From contig JARWMV010000250.1 of NCBI GenBank assembly GCA_030998015.1, forward strand, positions 186,001 to 250,000: a stretch of DNA of 64,000 bases. Direction: 5' to 3'. The position numbers and the translations under genes were made by a program. The DNA is from Ceratorhiza oryzae-sativae. Lineage: Eukaryota; Basidiomycota; Agaricomycetes; Cantharellales; Ceratobasidiaceae. The stretch's first letter is position 1. Each line of letters begins with the position of its first letter. Below the pieces are notes generated by a model, which had not been told where the DNA came from, ran no database searches, and saw only the letters and a program-made list of their open reading frames with translations. Positions 39,208 through 54,548 of this stretch are shown here, piece by piece.

Positions 39208-40896
39208 ATGATCTTTTGCCGGCCACCCACTCGCTGCCAAGGGCTCGTCCGACAGCTCTGTACATCCACCACATGGCTCAAAGACCACAAACCGAAAAGA
39301 TCTGCGGCTTCGGGCGTACTTCCTCCCCCAAAGCTTGATTACGATGCTCTAGTCAGGCCAGAACAGGTGACGAATGCTGCCCACCGAAACGCTCAAGTAG
39401 CCGAGCACAGTTTTCTGGCCATTCGAAGAGACTTGGACGCATGGAGAACTACAACACGCAATGCGGATGCCCTTAGAGCGCAACAGGCGCAAATAGGTGA
39501 AGCTGTCCGAAAGGCTAGCTCGGATGAAGGTATGGCACTTGGATATGGCACTTGATCTACGGATTTGACTCGAGAGCCTCTAGAAAGGCTCGCGGCAACT
39601 CGAAAGGCTCGCACGCTTCGCGACTCGATCCAAGCTCATGACCGCGAGCTCGGGAGGCTTGAGCACTCGCTGTTATCCCATGGCCTCCGTATACCCAACG
39701 TTTCCCATCCAAACTCTCCCATCGGACCCGAATCCAACGCCAAAGTAGTATCTATCCACGGCCCTCCTGCTGTGCCCATCGAGTCACGCCGGGACCATAA
39801 CGAATTAAACGAGATTCCTGGTTTCCGGTTCTTCGATCGGGACAGTGGGGTTATTTCGTCAGGCTCTGGATTTGTGTATTTGAGAGGCGGAGGTGCACTG
39901 ATGGAGGTCGCTTTGGTCAGATATGCGATGGAAGTCGCGACTCGAAAGGGATTCGAACCAATGGCCACCCCTGACGTGGTCAAGCGAGATATTGCAGATC
40001 GTTGTGGGTTTATTCCTCGGGACGGGGACTCGATGGGTGCGGGCGCCCCAGAAAGGGTGCCTGAGCAAATATACGGGGTGCAAGGGCATCATGGTTCTGG
40101 AGATGGTGCACTGGTCTTGGCCGGTACAGCGGAAATCCCCTTGGCAGGTGTGCTTTACCGTAATTTATTCATCTCTCGTATTGACCATCGCTTCAGCCCT
40201 ACACGCCCAGGCGTTGTACAATCCCCAGGACCTTCCGCTTCGTTCAGTTGCAGTCGGCCACGCATTCCGGGCCGAGGCTGGCGGTCGTGGTCGAGATACG
40301 CGTGGCTTGTATCGTGTGCATCAGTTTACCAAGGTCGAACTGTTCTCGGTGACCTCTGGCCAAGGGCCTTTACAACAATCGGACGAGAGCCCATCTGGCT
40401 CAAAGACCAGTGATGAAGAATTGGAACATCTCCTTAGGTTGCAAATAGAGTTGTATGAAAACCTCGGGTTGACGTTCCGGTGAGTATTGTTGGTCGCCTT
40501 CCTGCGATTTTGTTGACTTGGTTCAACAGGGTTCTTGACATGCCAACCGAAGAACTTGGTGCTTCCGCCCACCGTAAATATGACATTGAAGCTTGGATGC
40601 CCGGCCGTGGTGCATGGGGAGAGATATCATCCGTTTCAAACTGCACAGACTTTCAGGCCCGTCGACTTCACATTCGCCACCGACATCTTAGCGAAGATTC
40701 AGTGGGACCTATGCCTTATGCCCACACGCTAAACGGGACGGCCGCTGCTATTCCTAGGCTGATCGTTGCTCTTTTGGAAAATGGAGTCCGCTTCGGAGAG
40801 AACGGAGAGGTGGAGAAGGTCAATTTGCCTGCGGTACTGAGAAGACATTGGGTTGGTGGGGAACAGTTTGGCAACGCAAACATTGAGTGGTTCTGA
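39208..40896 (+). CDS. Mitochondrial seryl-tRNA synthetase
   Basis: Charges mitochondrial tRNA-Ser. Exons 39208-39529, 39575-40147, 40197-40479, 40530-40896 (1545 bases, 514 residues). The N-terminus ([20 protein letters not shown]) is basic and lacks acids, as a mitochondrial targeting peptide. Then the coiled-coil arm. Class II motifs: TAEIPLA before motif 2, [20 protein letters not shown] (motif 2), EEISS-like [33 protein letters not shown] (motif 3). Start chosen at 39208 rather than the upstream open ATG at 39076, because the later Met gives a good targeting peptide. Frame intact; probably the DIA4 orthologue. Confidence 0.93.
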
Positions 40897-43003
<2,107 letters not shown>

Positions 43004-43821
43004 ATTTGAACTATGTTGTCACACCGGTTTTCGATGAATGTATAATCCAGACCTTGCCTTCCCAGAAGGTAAACAAGATGCTGGTGGGCACATACAACCG
43101 ATATGCATATGAGGAGCCAAAAACTCCTTCAACATGATATATATATTTGCAGAAGACGATGGTGGGCCCACTTTTTAAGTTTATGGATCTGTCGGACCAT
43201 AGGGCTAGGCCCCGAAACGATAATAAATAACCTTGATTTAAAAAAAAAAAAGTTTATAGATGTCATTCATTTTACTTCTTTTCCATCGAAAATGAGACGG
43301 ATGATGTAGAGCACAATTTTTGTCGTGTGCGGTTTGGCATGATATTTGGCTCCTATTTGACATGAATGGTCCTGATTCCACGTTAGGATTCAATCCTAGA
43401 TGGGCGGAATCCGAGCCCTTATATGGCGAAGTGATCGACATGATCCATGTACTTAAATTGAAGCCTATTTGGGCTCTTGGTTCGCCCTCGGAGTTTGTCC
43501 TGTTGGCGTGGCCAACACCAAATCGAGTGGACCAGATGAATCTCTGGAATATCGCCTCATTCTGCCCGGTAGAGATGAGTTTGGACTCCCGTGTTCGAAT
43601 TTTCGCCGTCTTTTTCTTTTCTTTCAATGGAAAAAAATGATATATTGCTAATAATACAGAGTTCGAATGATGAACAGGCACATTGTAATCCGCTACAATC
43701 TACATATATCGAGCCTACATCACCTCGCCGTCTTCTTCATCCTTTCTACCTTCTTCCCGATCGCCCCGCTTTCCGTACAACTTCTTCACCTGCACGTTCT
43801 TCATACCCTTCATCGTCTCCT
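43004..43821. other. Intergenic, convergent gene ends
   Basis: Between the ends of two convergent genes. Overlapping ORFs on both strands (up to 147 codons) have no domain. A run of A at 43240-43250 is the only notable feature. Confidence 0.35.
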
Positions 43822-46048
43822 TTAGACCGCCTCCTTGAATTGCATCTCTACCCACTCAGGACCCTCGGTAGTAGTCTCGCCGCGAGCTTTAGTTCGACTA
43901 GCTTTCATTCCCTTGACTAGCCCATCTAGTCTCTCGGCCAGCTTGGTGTGCATTTTGCTCGTCCATCGGAGCGCTTTTGGAACCTTGCTGGAGGCCTTCT
44001 TCAGAGAACTGTCGCGAGGGGAGCTGGATGCCGCTAGCTCATTGCAAGCCGGCTCATCCCTAAACCGTCGAGGTTCTATCGAGTGTATCATTGCGTGAAA
44101 ATAAATGTTGTAGACGTCTTGGAATCTGTTACTTACCCAAGGAGTCATTAAGCCCTGGACCTGAGATGGTCGACATGTCCCTGACGACCCCCCGAGTTTC
44201 AGGAGCCGGCGCCATCTCCAGGATTGAAGACTCGAGAGCCTCTCCGATGAGCGCTTCCAGCTCTGATTTCGAGTCACTCTCTCCATCGGTCGAGCTCCAG
44301 AGGGTGGTCGCGTCCATGTGGCTGGCCCAGTCGTCAAGGCTAGCAAGGGTCAATGTTCCCATCGACCAGCTGCTCGAGTTGGCTTTGGCAAGCTGTTCAA
44401 CTTTTGGCTGGGCAAATATCTGACATTAGATAGTATTATCGCGTCTCCTCAAAAAACACTTTTAACGCTCACGCTTTCTGACTGGTCTTTGTGTATGCCA
44501 TCTCCATTATTGTTTGCCGGCACCCGATGTTCCGTTTCGAGTCTTGCCTTCGCCGAGCCAGTACCCTGTTGCACAACCGCATTAAAATGAAATTTGCAGA
44601 AATTTAAATCCACACTCACCAGTGTCAAATCGCGGGCTCCCAACGCCGAAATGTCATTGCTTTCGGGAGTCACTTCCTGGTGCAAGGGCTGGAGCTCCTC
44701 GAGGTTATCCGTTGGATCGTCCGCTGGAACGTCTGTATGGTGTGGCGGCTATTTCAGCTTAGCAAACAAATCCCAAAATATTACTTAAAATGCGCTCACC
44801 TCAAGTCGAGCTGTGATTTCCGCCTTGGTTGTATCATGGTCGCCAGGAAGGGAGGCATTCGCGGGATCGATCAAGCCGTCCGATGGCTCGACTCCCTCGT
44901 CTTCCTCGTCAGGGAGGGGAGTCGATGCGGGATCAAGGTATCCAGGGGAAGTCGCGTCAGCTGCCGAATCCGAAAGCGTATTCAGAAAGACGCTCGGAAC
45001 ACCCTTGTTCAAGTTCAAGGGGAAGTCGGAGCTGTGGTCGCGGAGGAGTATTTCGATAGGGGAGGCTTCGTCGGCGACTCGATCCATATCGTGCTCCTCG
45101 TAATCCAAGTCGCACTGTGCCTGTGAAACGAATTCCAGCCATTCCGCGTTAACGTCTGGGGCTGCGAACTCGCGAGGTTCATCGAATACTCCAAGACGAA
45201 AAGTTGGAGAGGACCGGTTGGCTTAAAGTATATCAGTGGTGGGTGAAAGGCCTGGCCGTTCTGCCAAGCTCACCTCGAATGCACAGCCCTTTTTTCATGG
45301 TCAAAACCAGAGAGCAAACGACCACAAACGCATATATGGAGGTAGCGACTAGGGCATGATCCTCGGTACCCAAAAGTTGGGCCCTGACAGGATCACCATG
45401 GTCTGCCATGCATACCTGCAGCCCTGCCTGATAGAGTATCAGGTGGGCCTGAGCCACGAGAGCTCGAGGCAGGTGTCGTGGCGCGATTATCATCCCGTTC
45501 AGGGGAGATAACCGCAATGTTCGCTCGAATCCGGCTATACGGGACATGTGCCGTGGGGATCCAACCGATTGCAGGAACTGTTGTCGAACGAGCTCCGATA
45601 CGTCCGTATACCGACACACAGGCTGTAGAACAGCTTGCCCGTAGACGGCGAGATCCCTCAAATCTGGTCGATAGGTGTCGACGGAGAGGATGGGGTATAG
45701 AGGGGCAGTGTTAGGAGGTTCGTGATACAAGCCAGCCAAAGAGTCCGAGAGGTTTCCAAAGTATTTGTCGAAAAATACAGCGAGCCTTCCAGATACCGAG
45801 CCTTAGCTTCGAACCGGTATACACGTAGCAAGACCTACCGGGTGGTTTGAAACGCGCCTGGAAGGTTATCCATGGCCGCGCGTCCAAGATTGCGGCTGGC
45901 GCGAAGGGACAAGTCAACCTCGGACGAAGCCACGAGTCGGTTAGGGGGCTCACACATTCACGCGCAACGGGTGATCCGGCTGAAAGAATGTAGCTAAAAT
46001 GATGTGGCTATGAATAACGCCCAATACGAGGCGCCAGAAGTTGAGCAT
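43822..46048 (-). CDS. Unknown multi-exon membrane protein
   Basis: Starts MLNFWRLVLGVIHSHIILAT (46048). Exons follow with RNLGRAAMDNLPGAFQTTR and FFDKYFGNLSDSLAGLYHEP. A hydrophobic segment VATSIYAFVVVCSLVLTM is followed by basic residues (one clear membrane span). A long acidic, Ser/Asp-rich C-terminal part is split over exons at about 45108-44785, 44685-44590, 44360-44130 and 44100-43822 (ends EMQFKEAV). Six or more introns. No family recognised; exon joints are approximate. Confidence 0.55.
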
Positions 46049-46503
46049 GGTTGTGATTTGTGGATGTGGAGTGTGTTTGTTTTGTCGATGGATATCGATA
46101 ATGAGTGCGGTGGTTGTTCAGTGTAACTTCGGCCTTCAATGTTGCCCGTGGTGTGGTATGTATTGCATGGACACAGAAACGGCTGAGTCAGCATTCGAGT
46201 CTGGACGCCAAGAGCCAATTACGCGTGGACGGTGATAGCCTTTGATTAACTGGGCTTCCCTATCTGACGGGAAGCGAGGAGCTGGTGGGCCTTTAGGGAT
46301 ACTTGGCGCGGAGCGTGGTAGATTCTGAGATCCTTGTCTCCCTCCCTGTACACCTTTATATGGCCTGCATGAACCACGGGCTTGACAGACGAATAGGCTA
46401 GATTAAAAAACAAATACAAATACAAAAAACTGGGCTTTCCGCAGAGCTCCAACGATCAGCGCTGCTATTTCCTCGACGGCTTCGACCGGTGAGTAACCCT
46501 CCC

Positions 46504-48493
46504 TCACCAATGAAGCTTCTTCTCTGCGATACCCGGCGTAGCCACCTCGTTCGAATCGGCAAATGGGTCCGCGAATGGATCCTCTTCTTCTTGTGCGCTA
46601 AGGGGTACGCTCGGCCCAGCGGTCTGGCGATACGAATAGGGGTCCTGAGGGCTTCTGTTGTGGGCCTCCTCGTCCGATGAGTCGTAATCGCTAAAGTCAG
46701 ACAGAGAACCTCGGTTTGTAAACGCCTCCGTGTGCGCAGTATCGGATGGTTGCATTGGAGCCTGGAGACCAGAAGCGCTTGCACCACCCCAGGCTAGGTC
46801 TTGCAGATCTGGGTGAAGGGCCGTTCCCGCTGCGCCAACACCCGCACCGGCCGCACCGGCAACATAGCTGGAGCGAAGGGAGGACCGGCTAATTTCGCGT
46901 TGTACCCGGGCGAGTTGTTTGGACTGTATTTTTTCTAGCTCGGTTTCGCGGTCATCCTGGTGGGGTCTTGGTGCTTCGCCTGCGGCTGCCGACGCAAGTT
47001 GGCCTTTAATCTCATCGTCGGAATCTTGATCGGGAGATTTTGACATCTGCGATAAAAGGGTTCCTGATGAGATTGATCGCTGGCGCGTGAGTAAATAATA
47101 GCCCACCTTGTCGTACAGTTGGATTGCAGCTATGATGCGTTCGTTTGTATCAAGCAGAGTGCCGATTATTTCCTCTTTTTGAATGGCTAGCTGGATGTAC
47201 TTTATAATCTGTTTACGAGCGGTTTTGGCAGCAGTCAGGCATTCTTGTACTTGCGCATTTGTTGTAATCGATTCTTGTTCGCGGTTGACTCGCTGAAAAG
47301 AAAATTAGTTTGAATTTGAAGGACGAACGTGGAGAACGAACTTTGATGGCGTTGACGAGTTAGTGGCGGCTTGAGTTGCTTCTGCAACCGTATTCAAGAT
47401 CTTCGGTTTCTCGATCTCGTAGTTGAAGGGTCTACGAGCCGGTTGAGACCGCGCTTTCCGTTCCCTTTCCTGGAAAAATATCCAGAATCAGATCGCTCAG
47501 GACGGCATTTTATGTATACCTTGGCCGCAAGCTTCTCCTCCTTCGCTTTGCGTTTCTCTTCTTCTTTGGCTGCACGCTCCTGAGCCTTTTTCTCGGCCCT
47601 CAGCCGGGCTTCCTCCTCCGCCTTGCGTTGATGCTGTTCGTATAACGTCTCGGCATGAGGTCGAGGAGAGGACGATCGAGGCCCAGTTGACTGTTGGAAC
47701 ATGTGTAAGAGATTAAAAGCTACGACATGGGCACATGATTCATATACCTTCCTTCCGCCGCCGCATTGAATGTACAAATTTGCAATAGCGTGCATCTTGG
47801 GATCGTCTTTGAATTGTCGATGCCAGCTGCCTAGGACCGACATCAACTTGCGTTTGACTTGCTCGTCCGTCATTGGATCTTGGGACATTAATTTGATCCG
47901 ATCGACGAGCTGGTCGTTTGCGAACGATGCTAGAGAATTGACCTATTATTTTCAGTGGATCTACCAAAGTCTCACTGTTTACCCTGGAATTTCGGCCCGC
48001 AATTCTCCACCAGAGCTTTGAGAATCTGTACCTCGTGTTGATAATCGGAGGATCTTGGGAAAACAGCAGCGTACAGTTAAAGCGCGAAGCTGACGATGAA
48101 CATCTCCATATTTCAGCTTCTTCCTAATCGCTCTCGATGCCTCGGTTGGCCTAGCATCGCAAATATCACATTAGATCGACGATAGACTCAAGCAAGGGCG
48201 TCGACTTGCCCTCCAGCCTGTAGATTAACCGATTCCACAAGCTCGGGGATGCTAATTAGTTCATCTGAGTAAGAGAATGGCTACATCTTGCGGCGGTGAA
48301 CGAACTGACCCATCGTAGTCATCTATCGCATACTGGTCTCGTGATAAGATCTCTATCCAATCTGTGATGGAGGACTTTGCAAGCCACGGAAATTATTGAA
48401 GAGTTCCGGCATATTCAACAGACTTACGTGTGGCTTTTCTCCAGTCCACGTATTAAACGCCTGCTTGGCCAATCCAAAGGTTGCTGCAGCCAT
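46504..48493 (-). CDS. VHS/GAT-domain protein, Lsb5-like
   Basis: Start at 48493 (MAAATFGLAKQAFNTWTGEK). A VHS domain spans several exons: ASRAIRKKLKYGDVHRQLRA, then LVDRIKLMSQDPMTDEQVKR and KLMSVLGSWHRQFKDDPKM. A charged helical linker (HQRKAEEEARLRAEKKAQER) and a GAT-like helical bundle (ITTNAQVQECLTAAKTARKQ, IIGTLLDTNERIIAAIQLYD) follow. The tail carries DPFADPFADSNE. VHS/GAT proteins bind ubiquitin or actin-endocytosis factors; yeast Lsb5 works at the actin patch. At least six introns. Compact and intact. Confidence 0.8.
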
Positions 48494-48957
48494 CTATCTA
48501 GGCTGGACGACTTACGTCAGGGCAAAACCAAGTTGAGGTTTATGCTCCAGCCCCTCACCTATTTCGTTTCTATACCCCACTCTGTTGCGTTTCGTCAGGT
48601 CTTTGAAGAGCGATCGTCAAGGTTGCGAGTAAGTCTCCCCAAGGCAGACTGATATCACCGAGAGACCAGACAGGGCGACAGATAAGGTATCAGCTGCTCG
48701 GAGAGCCACTGATGTAATATGTGGAACTCCTTCGTGGATCTCGGAGTCAGATTTCGCCATAATTGGGGATATTTTGCTCCCATCCGAGCGGATCTGGCTA
48801 CCGGCTTTTTGTAAGCAGACACGTGGGAAATTCGTTTTAGTCCTTACCTTCTCGGACAATCCTAAACGATACAGAGTGGCTGAATGAGTTAGGGGAGAGT
48901 GCACGCAACAAGTTACATACTCTATGAGTTCATCCTTAAGCTTTAAACTGAGGATTT
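48494..48957. other. Intergenic
   Basis: Between the Lsb5-like start and the helicase pseudogene. A 95-codon minus ORF (48617-48904) has no domain. Confidence 0.3.
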
Positions 48958-50215
48958 ATGGAGTATTACATCCCTCGTAGCTTGCCTGACGATGAGAAGC
49001 TCTCAGCACTCGACCGAATTGCTGCTGAGAAGTTCACACCACCCCTTGAACTTGGAGATTAGCAAAGGGAGATGGAGAAGGAGATACTCAGTGGGAACGA
49101 TGCCTCGCTCCTCGCTCCAACAGGAGGCGGGAAGTCGTTATTATTCTATTCATCCTCAATTGCTCGGCCGTCTGAGTCCATCCTCGTTATATCACGACTC
49201 AAAATGCTCGAAAAGCACATGGTTATTGTATTTGTATAGCATAGAAAATAAGAAATTTGGCATATATCCAGGTTCAAAACATAACTAAAAAGGGAATCTC
49301 GGCAGTCACATTGAACGCCGATACCGTCTTGCAAGCACACCGCGAAGGTCGGGACATCTGTAAAGAGTGCAAGCGAGGTGACTACCAAGTGGTTCTATGC
49401 TGGCCCGAACTGCTACCTGAACCTCCGATCCATGAAATTTTCACACGAGCCGTTTCGACGACGGCTTCGGCTAGTGGTCGTCGACGAGGCCCATCTGATT
49501 CCTACATGGGACGAGATACTCCTGGTCGACAAGCATTCAGACGAGCCTTCAGCGCTATCCGATCTCTCCGCAGCCACCTTTACAGCCAACACACCCTCTA
49601 TTTTACACTTTCAACTACTTTGATGCCTGGCAAACCTGTTCAAATCGTGGAGGAATCGCTGGGGTTTCAGCAAACGACCAGATACAATTTTTTTTCGGCT
49701 AGATTGCGAGCTGAAGAACATATTTATCTTCATTGGTCGTATGCGAGAAGGATCAAGTGACGGTACTTTTCGAGACCTTTTCTGGGTTCTAAACGAACTG
49801 TTTGACTCCAAGGACAAAGACCCTAACAAGATACCCCAAACGGTAATTTATGTCGATAATATAGCAAGAGGATGGCAGCGAGTCCTATAACTTCGAAGGC
49901 TGATGCCAGCTGAGCTTCAGTCAGAAGCTGACGAGATCATTCGCCATGTGGATGCACCGACGTGTGGAGCATGCAAAGGCGAAATACTTGCCAATTTTTC
50001 CACAGGTGACAACTCGATACTCCGCATTATCGTGGCGACCGATGTTTTTGGGTGTGGTATAAACATCGGAGACGTGGTACGAGTTATTATATATGGTACT
50101 CCCGCAATCCTGACTCGGCTTATCAGCGGTTGGGTCGACTAGCTCGGCTCATAGCTTGGGGCTGGGGTTATATGTATGTCCATGCTGGTCTTTGGGATAA
50201 AACTTATGCTCGCCC
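48958..50215 (+). pseudogene. RecQ-like DEAH helicase pseudogene
   Basis: Begins MEYYIPRSLPDDEKLSALDR, then an in-frame TAG, then EKEILSGNDASLLAPTGGGKS (Walker A). Later LRLVVVDEAHLIPTWDE (DEAH), TLYFTLSTTLMPGKPV (motif III) and RIIVATDVFGCGINIGDVVR (helicase C domain, motif V). The pieces are in different frames with stops between. The set and order match the expanded RecQ-related helicases of Agaricomycetes. It is dead in this copy. Confidence 0.7.
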
Positions 50216-51075
50216 TTGAGTCACAGATTCAATCCAGTCCAAACGTGTACTAATCCAAAAGAAAGCACAATCACTAATAGCGAATCATCGGTTTGTCCAC
50301 ATTTTTTCAACGTCGGCGAAATCGTGATGGCCAGTTAGCGCCCATATGCATTCAAGTAGTACCTTGATAGCGCCCCAGTAGCAACGCTACTGCAGCGCTA
50401 CCTAGACTCACTCGGGGTTTTCTGGTCCCCCTAAGGAGTGCTAGAGACGCAATAATCATTACTAAAATATAACCGAGTAATAGAACTGTTACCTCGAGTC
50501 GCGCGTACACGGTATGCAATCACACACGGGCGCCCGCAGCTCAAACGTCATCGGCGAATCAAGCGAACAATATGAATTGCACGGAATAATCAAAACAGAT
50601 TTACATGATGGCCAGGTGGATGAAGCCCAACCTGAGGGAGTGGTGTGGCAAGGGAGTCCAGCAGGAGCAGCTGCTCCCCAGCGCTTAGTGAGGATTTCCA
50701 CCTTGGTAGATTACACGGCATAGTATCCAAAGTATAGAAATCAAATGTATATATTAATGTATAGAAAAGATTTACAAAAAGGAATGTGTGTGCGTGAGTG
50801 AATTCGATGGAGTACGAGGGGCTGGCAGAGCCCTTATTTATACCCTACGAATACGTGTGAGTCATATCCTTTGCTGCTGCGCATATACTGCGCATACATG
50901 ACGTATTTACACTTGACTCGATCACTGACTCATACACATTCTAGATCATTGGAGTATGTACATGTATATTCTACACAAAGTTCAGCCAAACGCCTTAATT
51001 TCGCCTGTGCTACAGGTCTCAGGAATAGCTAATTTATATTACTCCCTCTCGGTATCTCTCCGAGAATTGGCAACA
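50216..51075 (-). mobile_element. Possible LTR fragment (unconfirmed)
   Basis: On the minus strand, 51075 reads TGTTGCCAATTCTCGGAGAG, continues to a TATAAATAAGGG near 50845 and ends around 50710. This looks like an LTR with promoter. No matching TSD or second LTR was found (TCCAG after 51075 has no partner before a TG), so it is only a candidate truncated LTR. Confidence 0.35.
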
Positions 51076-52296
51076 TCCAGCCTGCTCTCCAAACAACCAT
51101 AATACATTGATTGAAAATATAATGAATCGGAGCCCTTCCACTTAGGTTGGACTTTATGCGCGCGCCTCTATGGCCTCAAGAAATCTTAGCTTTCAGGAGT
51201 GGGGCAGATTCAGGGTCAGCGATACGAAAAGGAGCCCAAATGGGATGGACAAATTCATGGTTGTCAGCGAGGCTCCACGGCTAAAAGATTGCCGATCCAA
51301 CTTTTGACAACACAGTCATGGATTAAAATGTGGTCGTAATCTCGAGATACGCCCACCCACGCGCCCGCGAAAATGGGACACTGTGGGTATACGGAGTATA
51401 TGCTGTGTCAGTCTCTGTCCACTTGGGCTCCATGGGCGAATTTACAAAAGCGCGATGACTAGTGTGATTGATGCACAGCAGCCAATGGACAGCGATCTTA
51501 GTGGGCGACATGAGCCGCATGGCGTAACCTGACGGCCGTCTTTGCCCACCAGCCGATGGTACGCAAAGCTCAGGGAGTAACCGGCGCATTTCCGACTATG
51601 GATCGCTGGTTCGTGGGGCCGAGCTGAGTCGGCCAATTGGCGCTGAGTAACGGATTGGAGGTTAAACGCCCAGTTTTAGTAATGATCGACGGTTTCAGTT
51701 AAGCCACGGCCCATCTATTCATGAATACCACCTGTTTTATGCAAATCATATATCTGAGCCTACTTTACATTGTTCAATATCATCAGAATGAAAATATCCT
51801 TTCACTTCGACTGCGAGACCCTGGTAAATGATAGAGCTCGAAGACAAAAGTCCCTGAGAGGGGCAAAAGGTGGGAATGAACAAGGTAACGTGGACCTCGG
51901 GTATGACCTGGACGCTTCTGTAGGCCTGCCCTTCTATTAGCCTTACGTGCACCCACGCAATCCCCCCCCTCACAACGCCAGTACCATACGTAAATTCAAT
52001 AGATTCTCTGCGGAACGACATTAGTTTCCGGCACACTGGCACATTAGCTAGAACATATAATATAGGAGCAAATAAGTATTGGATAGCAGCGACACGCTTG
52101 GATATAGGTAAATTCGAGTTTCATAGCACCACTGGAGACTTGAGTAATTGATCCTACGTGTACGATTAACTAACCGAGCATCGGCGATTTTAACCTACTC
52201 ACTGCTTGGTCTCCATCGGCATCTTGGAGGGATGACCAAAGCTAGGGGCGGCGATGTCAGCTCAGATGCCTAGCCTGCCGAATTTGAAGATTGGGA
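51076..52296. other. Gene-poor stretch
   Basis: ORFs at 51323-51589 and 51746-52042 (minus) have no recognisable domain. Nothing further seen. Confidence 0.35.
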
Positions 52297-52890
52297 TTAC
52301 ACACCTGAACAAATTGGAGAGAGCCAGTCGAAAAGGCTTGCGCATTCACCGCTTCGCTTGGGTCGAGATATTAGTTGGACGATCTCCCTTGAACAAGTGG
52401 TAGCGAACCTGACTTGATCAAACAAGAAATCATAGTTGACCTTCCTTCGCTTGATTTCATCGAACAATAGGTCAAATTTATCGGTAAACACCTTGGAGCT
52501 GGTCATTAGTGACTATATGCGCTCTCGAAAAACAAAGCACTTACCCGCGTCAACAGTCCCGCGTTGTATTTTTCGTCGACAGCAGCTTCTTGTCGTTGGT
52601 GACATCCCGTCCAGACATACTAGAACTAGTATGAGGCCGGACCTCGGGTACCCGAACTGGGAACTCACCGTCTTGGCCTGAATGTGATCCATCTCGCGCT
52701 CTATCTGAGGTATATCTTCAGTCATGACCACCCTGGGAGGAACGAAAACGCCAGACAGCCTGTGTATGGCCGATGCAATCATCGCGATCGGGCTTTCGGG
52801 GGATTCGGGATTGGCTTCGACTGATGTGGATAAGGAGACACCTGGGATGGGGGTATCTGCAGGTGGTGCCCCAGTGTTGGCGCTGGCCAT
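52297..52890 (-). CDS. Unknown multi-exon protein (a)
   Basis: Start at 52890 (MASANTGAPPADTPIPGVSL). Exon 1 ends MDHIQAKT before GTGAGT; then YVWTGCHQRQEAAVDEKYN; then VFTDKFDLLFDEIKRRKVNY with FLFDQ. Introns are about 50 bases with clean GT..AG. Further exons lie downstream but I could not follow them. No family recognised. Confidence 0.4.
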
Positions 52891-53499
52891 TATTTTGCCG
52901 CGGAGGCCGCTACCACGAAGTTTTGTATTACTGTCTGTTCCACCGAGCGTTTAATACAGCGTGCCTGAGTAACTGAGGGGAATACGCACTTAATATTCTT
53001 CCGCTGGCACAGCACTAGTTCAAAGCCACACCGTCAGCACATGAAACTGGAGCGGTTAGAACTCCACATACGTCCATTATACACTATATGTTTGTTAGGA
53101 TGCTCGAAATTTGTGGAAATATAAGATATACGGCACTCACAGTCAGGCGGCTACCGGATGGCAGTTTGGACAGGCAGCAATTGAGTTCCTACATGCGAGT
53201 TTCGCGTAATTTCAACACGAGAATGTTCGAGAAGGTTCTCATCGGACGCACACTATCCATGATTTGCGATGGTGCAGGTTCGAATCCATTGAACCCCGTC
53301 GAGTCGTACCTCGTAATGATAGCTAGTCAGTGGATGAGTGCGCTTGTGGACGACCTGTATGATAAAAATTCCACCTTCGTTATAGAACACGACATCGTCT
53401 TTATGCAATGTCTGTTCCGCAATCCGTTCGGGTTCCCTCATCGGAACGTAGCGCTCGTAGTCTCCGGGAAGAGAGACCCCTTCTTTCCTTACTAGTCGT

Positions 53500-54182
53500 G
53501 CTTGCTTCGCCTGGCTGAATTCATTTTCCTTCTCTCGCAAAATGCGATCACCGTGTCCGCTGACTGGAGCGGCGTGTCTTAGCGCATGGAATACAATCGA
53601 ATGGTGGGCACTCACAGTGGAAGAACCGATGGTCGCCCTTTCGAGTGTTATCGGTCAGCCATTCTAGACTGCTGAGCTAAGCGGGGTTGTTAGAACCCAC
53701 TGGTTGGCATAGGGCCATGGACACTCACCACGTTCTCTCGCGTAGGGTAGTTTGTTCCATAGTATCCACCACAAATGTCGCAAAGCACACGGATGTTCTT
53801 TGGGTCGTACCCCCAGCGAACTATCAAGACATAAGAGTGGTGTCAAGGGTGATTGGAAAGGTGAACTTGCTGAGCATCTTGTGGACGCGCACCACATCGT
53901 GCGCGGTCGAATCCAGCTCAGCCCAGAAAGGATCACCCCTGTAGATAGGAGCTACCTAGTCGACATAAGCGGCATCCAACAACAGGTTAGATCCCAAAGA
54001 CTTACAATGAGCGCGCGATACTTGGTGTTGGTGTTTGTATACTCTTGTCCCAGCCTACTGCCCTCTGAAATTGCCGAGCAGACATAGGCCTCGATTTCCC
54101 TGGCGTTGGCTGCAGACGCGTCCGAGGCCACCATCGGATTTTGCGCTCCGTGGCCCCTCTCGATGTGCTGGCTTGCTTCCAT
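53500..54182 (-). CDS. Unknown multi-exon protein (b)
   Basis: Start chosen at 54182 (MEASQHIERGHGAQNPMVAS); the open frame extends upstream to 54560 but that part overlaps the promoter of the divergent aldehyde dehydrogenase. Later exons give GDPFWAELDSTAHDVVRVHK, RWGYDPKNIRVLCDICGGYY and WLTDNTRKGDHRFFHCECPP, with cysteine pairs that could bind zinc. It may join the exons at 52.3-52.9 kb or be separate. Not recognised. Confidence 0.4.
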
Positions 54183-54548
54183 CTTCTGATTGTTGGAATC
54201 GGTGTGTGGCGATCGTCGCGTCAAGGGGCTGAATATATGTTGGGCGATGCGCCCATCACGCATCGCCCCAGAGACGCCGGGCTGTCTGGCGATGGCGGAG
54301 TCCGAAGAGCAGGCACCGACGCATTCTGCGGCAATGCGCTCGGCGAGTGGTGGAACGCCGCAGCCGCCGCATAAACAGAAAAGCCAAGCGTTTTCACCGC
54401 GTGACGCACTAGGCTCATTCGGTACCACGATGCCCCTGCGGAAGCCTCCACCGCGCTGCGGCCGACATGCCGTCAGCTGACTGGGCCTCCTGTCGATTAT
54501 AACCTCCACCGCCCCGTTTACGGCCGTGCAATCCTCTGACTCGCCAAA

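Noticed and set aside
43238..43681. 147-codon minus ORF and its plus-strand partners in the galactanase downstream region
   Set aside because: Overlapping ORFs on both strands in an intergenic gap; no domain.
50216..51075. Calling a complete solo LTR here
   Set aside because: TG start and TATA are present, but no matching 5-bp TSD or defined other end.
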